A DNA stretch of 33,302 bases from an uncultured Oscillospiraceae bacterium (GTDB lineage: Bacteria > Bacillota > Clostridia > Oscillospirales > Oscillospiraceae), in assembly GCA_905205085.1 (NCBI GenBank), contig CAJLCG010000018.1, positions 1 to 33,302 on the forward strand, given 5' to 3'. Position 1 is the stretch's first letter; every line of letters starts with the position of its first letter. Positions 16,060 through 26,144 of this stretch are shown here, one piece after another. The notes beneath the pieces were generated by a model, which worked only from the letters and a program-made list of their open reading frames with translations, ran no database searches and was not told the origin of the DNA. The position numbers and the translations under genes were made by a program.

Positions 16060-17520
16060 ATGACCATACGCGAAATCGAGGAGGCCACCGGCCTGCCCCG
16101 CGCCAATGTGCGCTACTATGAGAGCCTGGGGCTCATCCACCCCGCCCGGGCGGCCAACGGCTACCGGGACTACCGGCAGGAGGATCTGGACACCCTGTTG
16201 AAAATTAAGCTCCTGCGGCAGCTGGACTGCTCCCTGGAGGACATCCAGGCCCTAGAACAGGGAACGCGCTCCCTGGAGCAGGTGCTGTCTGAGGTGGGAG
16301 CCGCTTTGGAGAAAAAAGACGCGCAGACCCAGCACGCCCTGGAGCTTTGCCGACAGATGAGGGCGGACCGGCCCAGCTGGGACAGTCTCCAGCCGGAGCG
16401 CTACCTCTTCTGGAATCCCTCCTTCTCCACACAGCTCCCTCCCGTGCAGGACGCCTCAGACACCCTGGGCAGCCGCTGCCCCTGGCGGCGGTACTTTGCC
16501 CGTACACTGGACTATACGCTATGCTTCACCTTGTGGGAGCTGTTTTTGTCTGCGGTGCTCCGGGTCAACATTCTGTCCCCCTCCACGGAACAAAATATTC
16601 TGAGTGTTATCATGTCTCTGGGCCTGATGTGCGCGCTGGAGACGGTCTTTCTCCACTTCTTCGGCACCACCCCGGGCAAGGCCCTCTTCGGTTTGAAGCT
16701 GACCCGCTCAGATGGCAGCTACTTCGGTTTTTGGGACGGCCTTTGGCGCACCAGCCGGGTGGTGCTCTTCGGCCTTGGGCTGATGGTCCCTCTTGTTTCG
16801 CTGGTCACCTTGATTCTGTCCTTTCAGCGGTGCAGACATCAGGTATCCCAGCCCTGGGCCCTGGATGATGAGAGCTGGTCCGACCCCTCCGGCGGCCGGA
16901 CTCCCTTCTTTGAGCAGCGGGGCAGCATACTGCGGGTCGTGGGCTATGCGGGCTGTTATGCAGCCATCATCGCCCTTGCCTTGCTGGGCTCTCTGGTGGC
17001 CGCCACTCCCTGGCACCATGGTTCTCTCACAGCAAAGGAGTTTGCGGACAACTACAACCATCTGCTTACCTACGCCAGCGCCCCCGGCTCTCCGGGGGAA
17101 AAACTGAGAGCCGATGGGCGATGGTATCAGACCACCCACAACGCGGTGGTGCTCCACGTCACGGGCATAGAACCTCCCACCTACCAATTGACAGAAAAAG
17201 ACGGTCAGCTCACCCAGGTTTCCTTCTCCATCTCCACCTCGCAGCCAGCCCCGGTATACGAACTCCCCTCCGTCTACGCCGTACGCACCCTCCATGCCCT
17301 GCTGGGGGAGCGAGAGCTGCTGCCCGGCAAGGCGCTGCTTACCATTGACCAGGAATTGCAGCAGACAGTTGCCGGAGAGCGCACCTGGAGCATCGATGGA
17401 TGGGATATCATCTGTAAGATGGATTTCTCAGGCTACGAGGTCTACGGGCCGTACATGTTTCCGATTGACGGAGAGACACAGAATCTGACCTACTCTTTCT
17501 CCATCCAGACCCAAGCATAA
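16060..17520 (+). CDS. MerR-type regulator fused to RDD-like membrane domain
   Basis: A 486-residue one-component membrane regulator. Residues 1-70 form a complete MerR winged helix (IREIEEATGLPRANVRYYES, then LGLIHPARAANGYRDYRQED). Residues 71-105 form the usual coiled-coil dimerisation helix. A 40-residue linker leads to an RDD-like region with helices near 146-168, 180-201 and 232-254; the motif TTPGKALFGLKL is characteristic. A fourth helix (292-315) precedes an approximately 170-residue C-terminal domain with no recognised family, rich in beta-type residues. With four helices both ends would lie on the same side, inside; with three or five the C-terminal domain would be outside. The ATG at 16060 has AAAGGAGC upstream; the earlier in-frame codon at 15991 lies in the -35. 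The gene stands alone. Confidence 0.85.
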   Translation: MTIREIEEATGLPRANVRYYESLGLIHPARAANGYRDYRQEDLDTLLKIKLLRQLDCSLEDIQALEQGTRSLEQVLSEVGAALEKKDAQTQHALELCRQMRADRPSWDSLQPERYLFWNPSFSTQLPPVQDASDTLGSRCPWRRYFARTLDYTLCFTLWELFLSAVLRVNILSPSTEQNILSVIMSLGLMCALETVFLHFFGTTPGKALFGLKLTRSDGSYFGFWDGLWRTSRVVLFGLGLMVPLVSLVTLILSFQRCRHQVSQPWALDDESWSDPSGGRTPFFEQRGSILRVVGYAGCYAAIIALALLGSLVAATPWHHGSLTAKEFADNYNHLLTYASAPGSPGEKLRADGRWYQTTHNAVVLHVTGIEPPTYQLTEKDGQLTQVSFSISTSQPAPVYELPSVYAVRTLHALLGERELLPGKALLTIDQELQQTVAGERTWSIDGWDIICKMDFSGYEVYGPYMFPIDGETQNLTYSFSIQTQA

Positions 17521-17552
17521 CCATTTGAGTATAGATTTCTTTCCCGCAAGGA

Positions 17553-17581
17553 TTGACACAACTTTGCCCCTTTACTATAAT
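17553..17581 (+). promoter_or_regulatory. serC promoter (perfect consensus)
   Basis: TTGACA (17553-17558), 17 bases, TATAAT (17576-17581), the full housekeeping consensus. Strong constitutive transcription is expected unless the leader intervenes. Confidence 0.93.
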
Positions 17582-17588
17582 AAACAAT

Positions 17589-17614
17589 ATTCCGGCAGGC
17601 GAGCTGTCCGGAAT
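17589..17614 (+). other. Hairpin at the start of the serC leader
   Basis: ATTCCGGCAG (17589-17598) pairs with CTG-t-CCGGAAT (17604-17614), one bulged T, loop GCGAG. It sits at the expected 5' end of the transcript, with no U-tract after it. Confidence 0.55.
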
Positions 17615-17643
17615 GAGTTTGAAAATGAAAGGGGTTCTCCCAA

Positions 17644-18726
17644 ATGAATGAGCGTGTCTACAATTTCTCCGCTGGCCCTTCCATGCTCCCGCTTTCCGCC
17701 CTGGAGCGCGCCGGGTCAGAGATCACCAACTACCGCGGCAGCGGCATGTCAGTGATGGAGATGAGTCACCGCTCAAAGGTCTTTCAGCAGATTTTTGACG
17801 AGACCCAGGAGAAGCTGCGCCGCCTGATGAATGTGCCCGACGGCTATAAGATCCTGTTCTTGCAGACCGGCGCCTCCGGCCAGTTCTCCATGATCCCCCT
17901 GAATCTGATGGGCCCCAATGGCAAGGCCGACTACGCCGTCACCGGCAACTTCGCCGGCATCGCTGCCAAGGAGGCCGCCAAATACGGCACCGTGAACATC
18001 GCCGCCGACACCAGCGACCGCAACCACAGCTACATCCCCACCCAGGAGCAGCTCAAGCTGTCCCCCGACGCCAGCTACTTCTACTACTGTGCCAACAACA
18101 CCATCTACGGCACCGAGTGGCAGTACGTCCCTGAGACGGGCAGCGTGCCTCTGGTGTGCGATATGTCCTCTGATATTCTCTCCCGCCCCGTGGACGTGTC
18201 CAAGTTCGGCATCGTCTACGCCGGCGCCCAGAAGAACATGGCCCCCGCCGGTCTGACGGTGGTCATCATCCGGGAGGATCTGGCCGGCCACGAGCTGCCC
18301 TACACCCCGCTGATGATGAACTACAAGACCATGATCGACAAGGACTCCATGTATAACACTCCCCCCTGCTGGTGCATCTACATGCTGGGACTGACCCTGG
18401 ACTGGGTGGCCGAGCAGGGCGGTGTGGAAGGAATGGAGAAGCTGCGCACCCTGCGCTCCTCCATGCTCTATGACACCCTGGATAACTCCCGCCTGTTCCA
18501 TTGCCACGCCGAGAAGGGCTCCCGCTCCGGGATGAACGTCACCTTCCGCACCGGCAACGAGGAGCTGGACGCCAAGTTCGTCCAGGAGGCCGCCGCGGCC
18601 GGCTTCACCAACCTGAAGGGCCACCGCAAGACCGGCGGCATGCGGGCTTCCATCTACAACGCCATGCCTGTGGAAGGCGTAGAGAAGCTGTGTGACTTTA
18701 TCAAGGCTTTCGATAAGAACAACTGA
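17644..18726 (+). CDS. serC: Phosphoserine aminotransferase
   Basis: PLP enzyme converting 3-phosphohydroxypyruvate and glutamate to O-phosphoserine, the second step of serine synthesis. The 360 residues begin with the family signature NFSAGPSMLP. The PLP lysine is K197 in YAGAQKNMAPAGLT, and the end has HRKTGGMRASIYNAMP. The ATG at 17644 follows AAAGGGG. It precedes serA, the first enzyme of the pathway, by 158 bases. No phosphoserine phosphatase gene is nearby, so the third step is encoded elsewhere. Confidence 0.97.
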   Translation: MNERVYNFSAGPSMLPLSALERAGSEITNYRGSGMSVMEMSHRSKVFQQIFDETQEKLRRLMNVPDGYKILFLQTGASGQFSMIPLNLMGPNGKADYAVTGNFAGIAAKEAAKYGTVNIAADTSDRNHSYIPTQEQLKLSPDASYFYYCANNTIYGTEWQYVPETGSVPLVCDMSSDILSRPVDVSKFGIVYAGAQKNMAPAGLTVVIIREDLAGHELPYTPLMMNYKTMIDKDSMYNTPPCWCIYMLGLTLDWVAEQGGVEGMEKLRTLRSSMLYDTLDNSRLFHCHAEKGSRSGMNVTFRTGNEELDAKFVQEAAAAGFTNLKGHRKTGGMRASIYNAMPVEGVEKLCDFIKAFDKNN

Positions 18727-18733
18727 TTTTCCC

Positions 18734-18811
18734 GAGACCGCGGGCCAAGCCCGCGGTCTCAGCACATAAACCATCCTTGCTCTTCTTTGTTTCCGCCCCG
18801 CAGGGGCGGAA
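18734..18811 (+). other. Two stable hairpins in the serC-serA spacer
   Basis: Hairpin one is a perfect 12-bp stem (18734-18745 with 18749-18760, loop CAA). Hairpin two is a perfect 9-bp stem (18791-18799 with 18803-18811, loop GCA). Neither is followed by a T-run. No good housekeeping promoter precedes serA, so the genes are probably cotranscribed and the hairpins may set relative mRNA stability. Confidence 0.7.
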
Positions 18812-18884
18812 CCCTTCCTAAGCAGTTTACGTGGAAGAAACAAAAGCAAATTGAAAAACTGATTGAGAATTCGAGGTCATTTTT

Positions 18885-20057
18885 ATGTATCGTATCAAAA
18901 CCCTGAACAAGATCTCCTCCGCCGGCCTGGACCAGCTGGACAAGAGCCGCTTCCAGGTAGGCAATGACGTAGAAAACGAGGACGGCATCCTGGTGCGCTC
19001 TGCCGCCATGCACGACTATGTCTTTCCCGACGCCCTGCGGGCCATCGCCCGGGCGGGCGCCGGCACCAACAACATCCCCATCGACCGCTGCTCCGAGAAC
19101 GGCATCGTGGTCTTCAACACCCCCGGCGCCAACGCCAACGCGGTGAAGGAGCTGGTCATTGCCGCCCTGCTCATCGCCTCCCGTGACATTCTGGGCGGCG
19201 CCGAGTGGGTGCAGGAGCAGGCCCACACCCCCAACGTAGACCTGGCCGCCGCGGTGGAGAAGGGCAAGAGCGCCTTTGTGGGCCCCGAACTCTACCGCAA
19301 GACCCTGGGCGTTATCGGCCTGGGCGCCATCGGCGCGCTGGTGTGCAACATCGCCCTGGACCTGGGCATGGATGTGTACGGCTATGACCCCTTCCTGTCG
19401 GTGGACGCCGCCCTTCGGCTGGACCGCCACGTCCACGTGGTCAAGAATGTGGACGAACTGTATAAGGTCTCCGACTATATTACCATCCACGTGCCCTACA
19501 CCAACGACACCAAGGACTTCATCAACGCCGAGGCCATCTCCAAGATGAAGGGCCAGGTGCGGGTGCTGAATCTGGCTCGGGGCGGCCTGGTCAACGATGA
19601 CGACATGATCGCCGCCCTGGAGTCCGGCCGGGTTGCTAAGTATGTCACCGACTTCCCCGACGACAAGATTGCCCTGGTCCACAATGTCATCGCCCTGCCC
19701 CACCTGGGCGCCTCCACCCCCGAGAGCGAGGAGAACTGCGCCCGCATGGCCGCTGACCAGCTCAAGGACTACCTCATCAACGGCAACATCAAAAACTCCG
19801 TCAACCTGCCCAACGTCCACCAGGACTGGAGCGGCATCTCCCGGGTGTGCCTCATTCACAAGAACATCCCCGCCATGCTGACCAAGATCACCTCCATTCT
19901 CTCTGAGGAGGGCGTCAACGTGGAGAACCTGACCAACAAGTCCAAAAAGGACTACGCCTACACCATGGTGGATCTGAATGGCCGCATCAAGGACGCGGTG
20001 GCCGACGAGCTGCGCTCCATCCCCGGTATGATTCGAGTGCGGGTGCTGAACCACTGA
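18885..20057 (+). CDS. serA: D-3-phosphoglycerate dehydrogenase, short form with ACT domain
   Basis: Oxidises 3-phosphoglycerate with NAD to 3-phosphohydroxypyruvate. The 390-residue protein has the Rossmann motif GVIGLGAIGA near residue 143, Arg232 (NLARGGLV) and His273 (ALPHLGAST) of the dehydrogenase triad. A C-terminal ACT domain (about 322-390, NIPAMLTKITSILSEEGVNV) probably binds serine for feedback inhibition. The Glu of the usual Arg-Glu-His triad is not obvious; the matching region reads DFPDD (256-260). The ribosome site CGAGGT is modest. It overlaps nothing but ends one base before the rhomboid gene. Confidence 0.95.
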   Translation: MYRIKTLNKISSAGLDQLDKSRFQVGNDVENEDGILVRSAAMHDYVFPDALRAIARAGAGTNNIPIDRCSENGIVVFNTPGANANAVKELVIAALLIASRDILGGAEWVQEQAHTPNVDLAAAVEKGKSAFVGPELYRKTLGVIGLGAIGALVCNIALDLGMDVYGYDPFLSVDAALRLDRHVHVVKNVDELYKVSDYITIHVPYTNDTKDFINAEAISKMKGQVRVLNLARGGLVNDDDMIAALESGRVAKYVTDFPDDKIALVHNVIALPHLGASTPESEENCARMAADQLKDYLINGNIKNSVNLPNVHQDWSGISRVCLIHKNIPAMLTKITSILSEEGVNVENLTNKSKKDYAYTMVDLNGRIKDAVADELRSIPGMIRVRVLNH

Positions 20058-20058
20058 C

Positions 20059-20634
20059 GTGAAAGAGCTGCGAATTCAATATAATTCTCCGGTGGTACTC
20101 ACCTTCTTCCTGCTCTCCCTGGGAGCACTGGCTCTGGGCGAGTTCACCGGAGAGCGGACCACCTGGCTGCTGTTCACCGTCTATCGCTCCCCTCTCACCG
20201 ACCCCCTCACCTATCTGCGCATGTTTACCCATGTGCTGGGCCACGCGGACTACGCCCACTTTATGAGCAACATGATGCTCTTTCTGGTGGTAGGGCCGCC
20301 TCTGGAAGAGAAATACGGCAGCAAGCGGCTGCTGGGCTGTATCGTGATCACCGCCTTTGTCTCCGGGCTGGTGCAGTTTATTTTCTTCCCCACCACCGCC
20401 CTGCTGGGGGCCAGCGGCATCGTGTTTATGATGATCGTCCTCTCCTCTCTGGCGGGGATGCGGAATGGCTCCATCCCTCTGACCCTGATTCTGGTGGTCA
20501 TCCTGTATCTGGGCGGCGAAATCGTAGACGCCGTCACCGCCCAGGATAACATCTCCCAGCTGACCCACATCGTGGGCGGCCTGTGCGGCGCAGCCATGGG
20601 CTTTGCCATGAGCCGCCCCCACCGCCGACGCTAA
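20059..20634 (+). CDS. Rhomboid-family intramembrane serine protease
   Basis: A 191-residue membrane protein with about six hydrophobic segments. The rhomboid catalytic dyad is visible: Ser119 in LLGASGIVF and His170 in THIVGGLCG. The supporting HxxxN motif is H67-F-M-S-N71 and sits after the usual Arg-Met-Phe-Thr-His loop. The start is GTG at 20059, one base after the serA stop, with no clear ribosome site inside the end of serA, so it probably depends on translational coupling. Its substrate is unknown, and a link to serine synthesis is not implied. Confidence 0.9.
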   Translation: MKELRIQYNSPVVLTFFLLSLGALALGEFTGERTTWLLFTVYRSPLTDPLTYLRMFTHVLGHADYAHFMSNMMLFLVVGPPLEEKYGSKRLLGCIVITAFVSGLVQFIFFPTTALLGASGIVFMMIVLSSLAGMRNGSIPLTLILVVILYLGGEIVDAVTAQDNISQLTHIVGGLCGAAMGFAMSRPHRRR

Positions 20635-20638
20635 GGAT

Positions 20639-20674
20639 AAAAAATTGGCAGGTCGTTTGACCTGCCAATTTTTT
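20639..20674. terminator. Bidirectional terminator between rhomboid and sirtuin genes
   Basis: A perfect 16-bp stem (20639-20654 with 20659-20674), GTTT loop, A6 and T6 at its feet. It overlaps the sirtuin stop codon. Confidence 0.95.
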
Positions 20675-21404
20675 ATACCCGGATCTGGTCTAAAATCTCT
20701 CCAATAGGGCCGGAGAGGACCAGGTCTGCGTTTTTGTCGTAGGGGGTGGTGGACTTGTTGATGAGTACCAGGCGGTGGCCCTGGTAGTAGTTCACCAGCC
20801 CGGCGGCGGGATAGACCACCAGGGAGGTGCCCCCGATGATGAGCATATCCGCCTGCTGGATGTCGCTCAGCGCCCCCTGGAGCACCCGGGAGCTGAGGCT
20901 CTCCTCGTAGAGGACCACGTCGGGCTTGATGATACCGCCGCAGCTACAACGGGGCACTCCTTCACTGTCCGCAATGGCGGAGATGGGGTAGTCCCGGCCG
21001 CAGGCCATGCAGCGGTTGCGCAGCACGCTGCCGTGGAGCTCCCACACCCGCTTACTTCCGGCGGCCTGGTGCAGGCCGTCGATGTTCTGGGTCACGATGC
21101 TGCGCAGCTTTCCCGCCGCCTCCAGCTGGGCCAGCTTCTTATGGGCGGCGTTGGGCTTTGCGTCCAGGCAGAGCATCTTGTTGCGGTAGAAGCGGTAGAA
21201 CTCCTCCGGGTCCCGGTCAAAAAAGCTGCGGCTGAGGATGGTCTCGGGAGGATATTTGTACTGCTGGTTGTAAAGGCCGTCCACGCTGCGGAAATCGGGA
21301 ATCCCGCTCTCGGTGGACACCCCCGCCCCACCGAAAAAGACGATCTTTTGGCTCTCGTCGATCCATTTCTGCAAGGTCTCCAGCTGTGCCTGATACTCCT
21401 TCAT
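20673..21404 (-). CDS. cobB: NAD-dependent protein deacylase, sirtuin (Sir2) family
   Basis: Removes acyl groups from protein lysines, consuming NAD. The 243 residues show the NAD motif GAGVSTESGIPDFRS (26-40), TQNIDGLH (105-112), catalytic His124 (ELHGS), and a zinc site with Cys132, Cys135, Cys153 and Cys155 (C-X2-C, C-X-C). The ATG at 21404 follows GAGGAGG; an upstream in-frame ATG (21527) lies inside the neighbouring gene. It follows the coiled-coil gene by 14 bases and is cotranscribed with it. Confidence 0.95.
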   Translation of the reverse strand: MKEYQAQLETLQKWIDESQKIVFFGGAGVSTESGIPDFRSVDGLYNQQYKYPPETILSRSFFDRDPEEFYRFYRNKMLCLDAKPNAAHKKLAQLEAAGKLRSIVTQNIDGLHQAAGSKRVWELHGSVLRNRCMACGRDYPISAIADSEGVPRCSCGGIIKPDVVLYEESLSSRVLQGALSDIQQADMLIIGGTSLVVYPAAGLVNYYQGHRLVLINKSTTPYDKNADLVLSGPIGEILDQIRV

Positions 21405-21418
21405 AGTTCCTTCCTCCT

Positions 21419-22315
21419 CTACGCTCCGGCCAGCAGCGTCTCCCGCTCCCGGCTCAAATCCTCTTTTGTCTTCTCCTGTTCTTCCAGTTCCTTCTCCAGT
21501 GCCTTTACCAGAGTATCCACCTCGCACAGGGTGTTGTCCACCCCAATCTGGACCCGATCTTCTCCGCTGGACTCAAACAGGTCGGTGAACAGGCCGTCCA
21601 TAAAATAATCGGCAAAGGCAAAAAAGCCCTCCAGATCCACCTGGGGCAGATCCTTCGGGGGCAGGCCGGCCAGCTCGGTGCGCAGGCGGCTCAGCGCTCC
21701 CCGGGTCTCCCGGGCACAGGACTGAACCGCTTGGAGGTTTATATAGCCTCCCGGCATATCCCAGCCCCGGCCTTTGGCCTGCTCCAGTACAATCACCATC
21801 TCCCGCAGCCGCTCCCGGGCCTCCTTGCCCGCCTGGAGAGCCTCCCGGCCCTCCCGCAGCCGCCGGTCTGCCGCCCCCAGCTCCCGTGCAATCTCCACCA
21901 GGCGGTGGACCTGGCCGCTGCCGGTGCAGCACAGATACTGCTCCTTTTCCTTCAGCAAAGCCTGGTACCGGCTCTCCTGTTCTGCCAGTCCGGCCCGCTC
22001 CTCCTTTACGTCCCACAGGCGGTCCTCCAGGTCCTGTAAGTCCCACTCCGCCTCCTCATACCGGGCCCGTGCCTGGGCCACCTCCTGCTTATCCCGGCGG
22101 AGCTTTCCGGTCTCATGCTCCGCCTCCCGGCCGGAAGCCAGAAAGGCCTCCTTCTCTTCCGCCCGGTTCAGCCGCTCAAAGGCTTCCGTCGCCTCCTTGC
22201 GCCGCTGGAGGTGCTGCTTTCCCAGGTCGGCCAGCATGGCATCCAGCTTTCCGGCCCGGTCCAGGTCCCGCCGCACCTGTCTGAGCTCCTGGTCGATCTG
22301 GCTCAGCTCCCGCAT
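21419..22315 (-). CDS. Predicted coiled-coil protein of unknown function
   Basis: A 298-residue protein I cannot assign. Residues 1-190 are almost entirely heptad-like charged helix rich in Glu, Arg, Lys, Ala and Leu, with a short break LCCTGSGQVHR at about 128-138. A compact section follows near 190-265 (GWDMPGGYINLQAVQSCA, then FFAFADYFMDGLFTDLF and DRVQIGVDNTLCEVDTL), then another helix. There is no signal peptide or membrane segment. The ATG at 22315 has AGAGGAAGAGG upstream. It leads a two-gene unit with the sirtuin, so it could be a partner or substrate, but this rests on position alone. The non-coil section is the part most likely to carry a specific function. Confidence 0.8.
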   Translation of the reverse strand: MRELSQIDQELRQVRRDLDRAGKLDAMLADLGKQHLQRRKEATEAFERLNRAEEKEAFLASGREAEHETGKLRRDKQEVAQARARYEEAEWDLQDLEDRLWDVKEERAGLAEQESRYQALLKEKEQYLCCTGSGQVHRLVEIARELGAADRRLREGREALQAGKEARERLREMVIVLEQAKGRGWDMPGGYINLQAVQSCARETRGALSRLRTELAGLPPKDLPQVDLEGFFAFADYFMDGLFTDLFESSGEDRVQIGVDNTLCEVDTLVKALEKELEEQEKTKEDLSRERETLLAGA

Positions 22316-22347
22316 AGTCCTCTTCCTCTCTTAATTGTGATTATTTT

Positions 22348-22378
22348 ATTATACCACGCTCCCACCGCCCCGTCTCAA
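22348..22378 (-). promoter_or_regulatory. Promoter of the coiled-coil/sirtuin unit
   Basis: On the minus strand, consensus TATAAT (22353-22348) is preceded by TGG. The best -35, TTGAGA (22378-22373), lies 19 bases away, so the extended -10 probably carries recognition. Confidence 0.68.
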
Positions 22379-22385
22379 TTTTTTC

Positions 22386-22414
22386 TGGACTTTCTTTCCC
22401 TATTTCGCTACACT
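22386..22414 (+). promoter_or_regulatory. tex promoter
   Basis: TGGACT (22386-22391), 17 bases, TACACT (22409-22414). It lies back to back with the coiled-coil gene promoter. Confidence 0.6.
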
Positions 22415-22446
22415 AAGTGGTAATCGGAGAAAAAGGAGCGTTTTCC

Positions 22447-24609
<2,163 letters not shown>

Positions 24610-24660
24610 CCTTCCACACCGGAGCCATAGAATGTGGAAAACCGGAAAGGAGAATCCCCC

Positions 24661-25596
24661 ATGCCTGTGTTCGATCTCCACTGCGATACTCTCACCGCTT
24701 TCATGAGTCCTCTGCGCTGCCGGGATACCCTGAATGACCCCTGCTCCGCCTTTGCCCTGTCCAAGGTGCAGACCATCCCCTGGTGCCAGTGCTGCGCCGT
24801 CTTTGTGCCCGACGGCCTCACGCCCCAGGAGGCCCTGGGCTACTACCGCTATCACCGAGACAGTTTTCAGCGGCAGGTGCAGGGCTGCCAGGGTCAGGCC
24901 CTGGCCTGCACCACGGCCCGGGAAGTATCTGCCGCCTGGGAGCAGGGCAAAACCGCTCTGGTGCTGACGGTGGAAAACGGCTCCCTGCTGGGGGCGGGGC
25001 TGGAGCATGTGGAGGAGCTGCGCCGGGACGGGGTACGGATGCTTACCCTCACCTGGAACGGAGAGAACGCCCTGGGCTCCGGCCACGAGACCGACCACGG
25101 TCTTACCCCCCTGGGCAAGGAGGCAGTCCGGGCTCTGGAGGAGGCGGGTATCACGGTGGACGTGTCCCACCTCAACGACGCCGGATTCCGGGACGTGCTG
25201 GACGTTGCCCAAAAACCCTTTGCCGCCTCCCACTCCAACGCTCGGGCCATCTGTCCCCACCGGCGCAACCTGGAGGACGGACAAATTCGGGAAATGGTGA
25301 TGCGAAACTGTATCATTGGGCTTAATTATTACAGTCCGTTTTTTCGCTCTGACGGGAACGAGGCGGATTTTGACGATCTCTACCGCCACATCTGCCGCTT
25401 CCTGGAACTGGGGGCGGAGGACTGTCTGGCTCTGGGCTCCGACTTTGACGGGGCCGACCTGCCCCCCTGTCTGGACGACTGCCGCAAGGTGCCCGCTCTG
25501 GGTGAGTACCTGATGGACCGCGGTCTGGACCGCTTCCTGGTGGAAAAGATCTTCTGGCAAAACGCCCTGGATTTCGCCCAAAAAAATTGGCGATAA
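24661..25596 (+). CDS. Dipeptidase, peptidase family M19
   Basis: Zinc dipeptidase of the renal/membrane-dipeptidase family, here without a signal peptide or lipobox, so cytoplasmic. The 311-residue length is typical of the short bacterial form. Metal and catalytic candidates are His7 and Asp9 (DLHCDT), Glu105 (VENG), His170 (VDVSHLND), His191 (SHSNARA) and Asp261 (GSDFDG). The ATG at 24661 follows GAAAGGAG; an in-frame ATG at 24634 lacks a ribosome site. It starts 51 bases after tex with no terminator between and is likely read from the same transcript. Confidence 0.93.
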   Translation: MPVFDLHCDTLTAFMSPLRCRDTLNDPCSAFALSKVQTIPWCQCCAVFVPDGLTPQEALGYYRYHRDSFQRQVQGCQGQALACTTAREVSAAWEQGKTALVLTVENGSLLGAGLEHVEELRRDGVRMLTLTWNGENALGSGHETDHGLTPLGKEAVRALEEAGITVDVSHLNDAGFRDVLDVAQKPFAASHSNARAICPHRRNLEDGQIREMVMRNCIIGLNYYSPFFRSDGNEADFDDLYRHICRFLELGAEDCLALGSDFDGADLPPCLDDCRKVPALGEYLMDRGLDRFLVEKIFWQNALDFAQKNWR

Positions 25597-25600
25597 CGCC

Positions 25601-25629
25601 TTGCGCCCCCTTTTTCTTCCGAGTATACT
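25601..25629 (+). promoter_or_regulatory. Promoter of the AlbA_2 gene
   Basis: TTGCGC (25601-25606), 17 bases, TATACT (25624-25629), immediately after the dipeptidase stop. Confidence 0.65.
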
Positions 25630-25651
25630 GGAGAAAAAGGGGGCGGTTTTT

Positions 25652-26110
25652 GTGCTGGATGAGCTGGACTTTTTAGAAGAGTATCAGGAGGACAACCGCA
25701 TTGAGGCCAAGCGGGCCCAGGGCGGCCTGCCCCACAGCCTGTGGGAGACCTACTCCGCCTTTGCCAACACCCTGGGGGGTGTCATCCTGCTGGGGGTGGC
25801 CGAGGGGGCGGACAAGTCCCTCTACTCTGTGCCCCTCTTCGACCCCCAGGAGCTGGTGGACGAGTTCTGGGACATGGTAAATGACCCTACCGTGGTCAGC
25901 GCTAACATCCTCCAGCCGGAGGACGTGCAGATCTTCCGCAGCGGGAAAAACGCCATTGTGGCCATCTTCGTTCCCCGTGCCTCACAGAAATACCGCCCTG
26001 TCTACATCGGCGGCGACCCCTACGCGGGCACCTACTACCGCCGGGGTGAGGGGGACTGGCGCTGTCCCCGCCACGAGGTGGAGGCTATGCTGCAAGATCA
26101 AAAGGGATAA
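25652..26110 (+). CDS. Stand-alone AlbA_2 (Schlafen-like) domain protein
   Basis: A 152-residue protein matching the AlbA_2 nucleic-acid-binding domain: RIEAKRAQGGLPHSLWETYS, then AFANTLGGVILLGVAEGAD, and the later IFVPRASQKYRPVYIGG and GTYYRRGEGDWR. AlbA_2 is usually the first part of a 400-600-residue ATPase-like or regulator protein; here nothing follows it. The start is GTG at 25652 because AGGGGG (25638-25643) lies eight bases upstream. A TTG at 25601 would sit in the -35. It may be a small RNA- or DNA-binding regulator. Confidence 0.82.
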   Translation: MLDELDFLEEYQEDNRIEAKRAQGGLPHSLWETYSAFANTLGGVILLGVAEGADKSLYSVPLFDPQELVDEFWDMVNDPTVVSANILQPEDVQIFRSGKNAIVAIFVPRASQKYRPVYIGGDPYAGTYYRRGEGDWRCPRHEVEAMLQDQKG

Positions 26111-26142
26111 AAAAGGGATCTGCCTCAGGCAGATCCCTTTTT
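26111..26142. terminator. Bidirectional terminator
   Basis: A 14-bp stem (26111-26124 with 26128-26141), TCA loop, A- and T-tracts at the feet. It serves the AlbA_2 gene (+) and the convergent monophosphatase gene (-). Confidence 0.94.
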
Positions 26143-26144
26143 CG

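Noticed and set aside
17582..17643. A T-box or serine riboswitch in the serC leader
   Set aside because: The leader is only about 55 bases with one small hairpin; no T-box sequence or terminator/antiterminator pair is present.
18734..18760. Intrinsic terminator after serC
   Set aside because: The stem is strong but is followed by AGCACATAAA, not a T-run.
24612..24639. Hairpin between tex and the dipeptidase gene as a terminator
   Set aside because: Only seven pairs with a 14-base loop and no T-run; the genes are probably cotranscribed.
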